From Prochlorococcus sp. AG-412-I05 (GTDB taxonomy: Bacteria > Cyanobacteriota > Cyanobacteriia > PCC-6307 > Cyanobiaceae): a DNA stretch of 64,000 nt. The notes beneath the pieces are model-generated. The model searched no databases and was not told the origin of the DNA. It worked only from the letters and a program-made list of their open reading frames with translations. Made by a program: the position numbers and the translations under genes. The DNA is taken from contig QCLC01000001.1 in assembly GCA_003214855.1 (NCBI GenBank), positions 124,001-188,000 of the forward strand. Reading direction: 5' to 3'. The stretch's first letter is position 1. The number at the start of each line of letters is the position of its first letter. Of the stretch, positions 63,329 through 64,000 are shown one piece after another.

Positions 63329-64000
63329 ATGGTGTTGTGGGATTGGCTGGTGTTTGTGCCTTTGGGGCTGTTGGCTGGTGGTCTGGCTGGTCTCCTGGGC
63401 ATTGGCGGCGGTCTGATCTTTGCGCCCCTCCTGCTGTGGATGGGGCTTAGCCCTCACCAGGCTTTGGCAACCAGTACTTTTGCCATTGTTCCCACTGCGT
63501 TGAGTGGCACCCTGACCCACCTCTTCGCTGGAGGATTTCAGCTTCGGGCTGGATTGAGCATCGGAGTGGCCGCATTTTTGTCTTCACTGCTGTTCAGCAA
63601 GATTGGTTTAGATGTTTCTGGCTGGCTTTTGCTGACGTTTCAGGTCGGGCTCTATCTCGTGGTGGCTGCCACGATTCGTTCAGAGCCTCATCAAGCAGGT
63701 CAGCAGCTCAAATCCACGCTTTTTTTGCCGGGTCTTGTAGTCGTTGGTGGTGTCGCAGGATTCTCAGCAGGCTTGCTTGGTTTGGGGGGTGGTTTGCTGA
63801 TGGTGCCTTTGATGGTGAATGGTTTGGCTGTTCCTATTCACTTGGCGATCCGTTTAAGCACCCTTGCCGTGACCTGTTCAGCGACTGCGGCCTCTTTACA
63901 GTTTCTTAGCGAGGGTCGGGGCTCTGCAGGGATTGGGCTTTTGCTCGGTGGCGTGGCGGCTCTGGCAGCTCATTGGTCAGCGTCTCGGCTTGCAAGGGTT
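63329..64000 (+). CDS. TauE/SafE-family membrane transporter, cut by window end
   Basis: An open frame from an ATG (MVLWDWLVFVPLGLLAGG) running off the window edge, with at least 224 residues. It is highly hydrophobic with the family repeat: LLGIGGGLIFAPLLLWMG near the start and LLGLGGGLLMVPLMV about 130 residues later, the GIGGG/GLGGG pattern of TauE/SafE exporters of sulfite or organic anions. The divergent ligase starts just nine bases away, so both promoters lie within genes or are shared. The C-terminus is missing. Confidence 0.88.
   Translation, partial: MVLWDWLVFVPLGLLAGGLAGLLGIGGGLIFAPLLLWMGLSPHQALATSTFAIVPTALSGTLTHLFAGGFQLRAGLSIGVAAFLSSLLFSKIGLDVSGWLLLTFQVGLYLVVAATIRSEPHQAGQQLKSTLFLPGLVVVGGVAGFSAGLLGLGGGLLMVPLMVNGLAVPIHLAIRLSTLAVTCSATAASLQFLSEGRGSAGIGLLLGGVAALAAHWSASRLARV

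Noticed and set aside
1-64000. tRNA, rRNA, CRISPR array, cobalamin riboswitch and prophage
   Set aside because: No TPsiC-loop pattern in the gaps, no spaced direct repeats, no B12-box-like core, and only an isolated recombinase and a transposase fragment; none can be supported.

Overview
The window reads as a stretch of chromosome from a marine picocyanobacterium, most likely a low-light Prochlorococcus of the MIT9313/MIT9303 (LLIV) type. Evidence: base composition near half G+C by eye, a dense compact gene layout, cyanobacteria-only genes (psb27, DUF2854, Tab2, ferrochelatase with a chlorophyll-binding-like tail, the acyl-ACP reductase/aldehyde oxygenase pair), a primary sigma factor with a long Ala/Lys-rich leader, and an aldehyde oxygenase that, from memory, is nearly identical to the structurally studied MIT9313 protein. 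The species call is inference; the cyanobacterial call is secure. No rRNA, tRNA, CRISPR array, intact insertion sequence or prophage was seen.

Layout. 0-5.3 kb: iron-type ABC permease, a His-rich CobW GTPase, pterin carbinolamine dehydratase and a YjbQ-type pair, mostly on the minus strand. 5.4-7.5 kb: a DCC thiol protein and an M32 carboxypeptidase. 7.5-9.6 kb: a small accessory pocket with a truncated RAYT/IS200-type transposase, two odd membrane-anchored repeat proteins and the N-terminal remnant of a probable outer-membrane barrel protein. 9.8-14 kb: pyrophosphatase, L,D-transpeptidase, hemC, rpoD. 14.4-25.7 kb: priA, then argB, ssb, cobK, cutA, a sugar kinase, purA, psb27 and proS. 25.8-27.6 kb: a HTH-like protein, a small membrane protein overlapping a second pyrophosphatase with an altered active site, and an Spx/ArsC protein. 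28-34.6 kb: a large membrane protein, signal peptidase I, a dihydroorotase-like protein without its metal-binding HxH, a tandem histidine phosphatase and a CPBP protease. 34.7-38.3 kb: an FtsL-like candidate, ftsI and an EF-hand transaldolase. 38.5-46.2 kb: SDR, then pyrH-frr-GGR-type reductase, cobO, methyltransferase, a tyrosine recombinase and hemH. 46.4-51.7 kb: ilvB and three less characterised genes. 51.6-54.7 kb: an operon of S1-domain protein, Tab2 and PgeF/YfiH. 54.7-60.1 kb: creatininase-like, ado, aar, accA, SDR and folE. 60.2-64 kb: a tiny membrane protein, trpF, site-2 protease, lipoate ligase-like, and a TauE/SafE transporter cut by the window end.

How genes work together: several tightly packed runs with 4-base start/stop overlaps imply co-translation: integrase-methyltransferase-cobO; pyrH-frr-reductase; proS-psb27-purA-kinase; S1-Tab2-PgeF; FtsL-like-ftsI; ilvB-SNase-like. 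The ado-aar-accA cluster joins hydrocarbon synthesis to fatty acid supply. Tetrapyrrole and cofactor genes (hemC, hemH, cobK, cobO, folE, pterin dehydratase) are spread through the window. Most of the window is ordinary core genome; the points worth a second look are the catalytically altered paralogues (second pyrophosphatase, dihydroorotase-like), two short-period repeat proteins in the accessory pocket, the candidate FtsL, the calcium-motif transaldolase, and a recombinase held in a housekeeping context.
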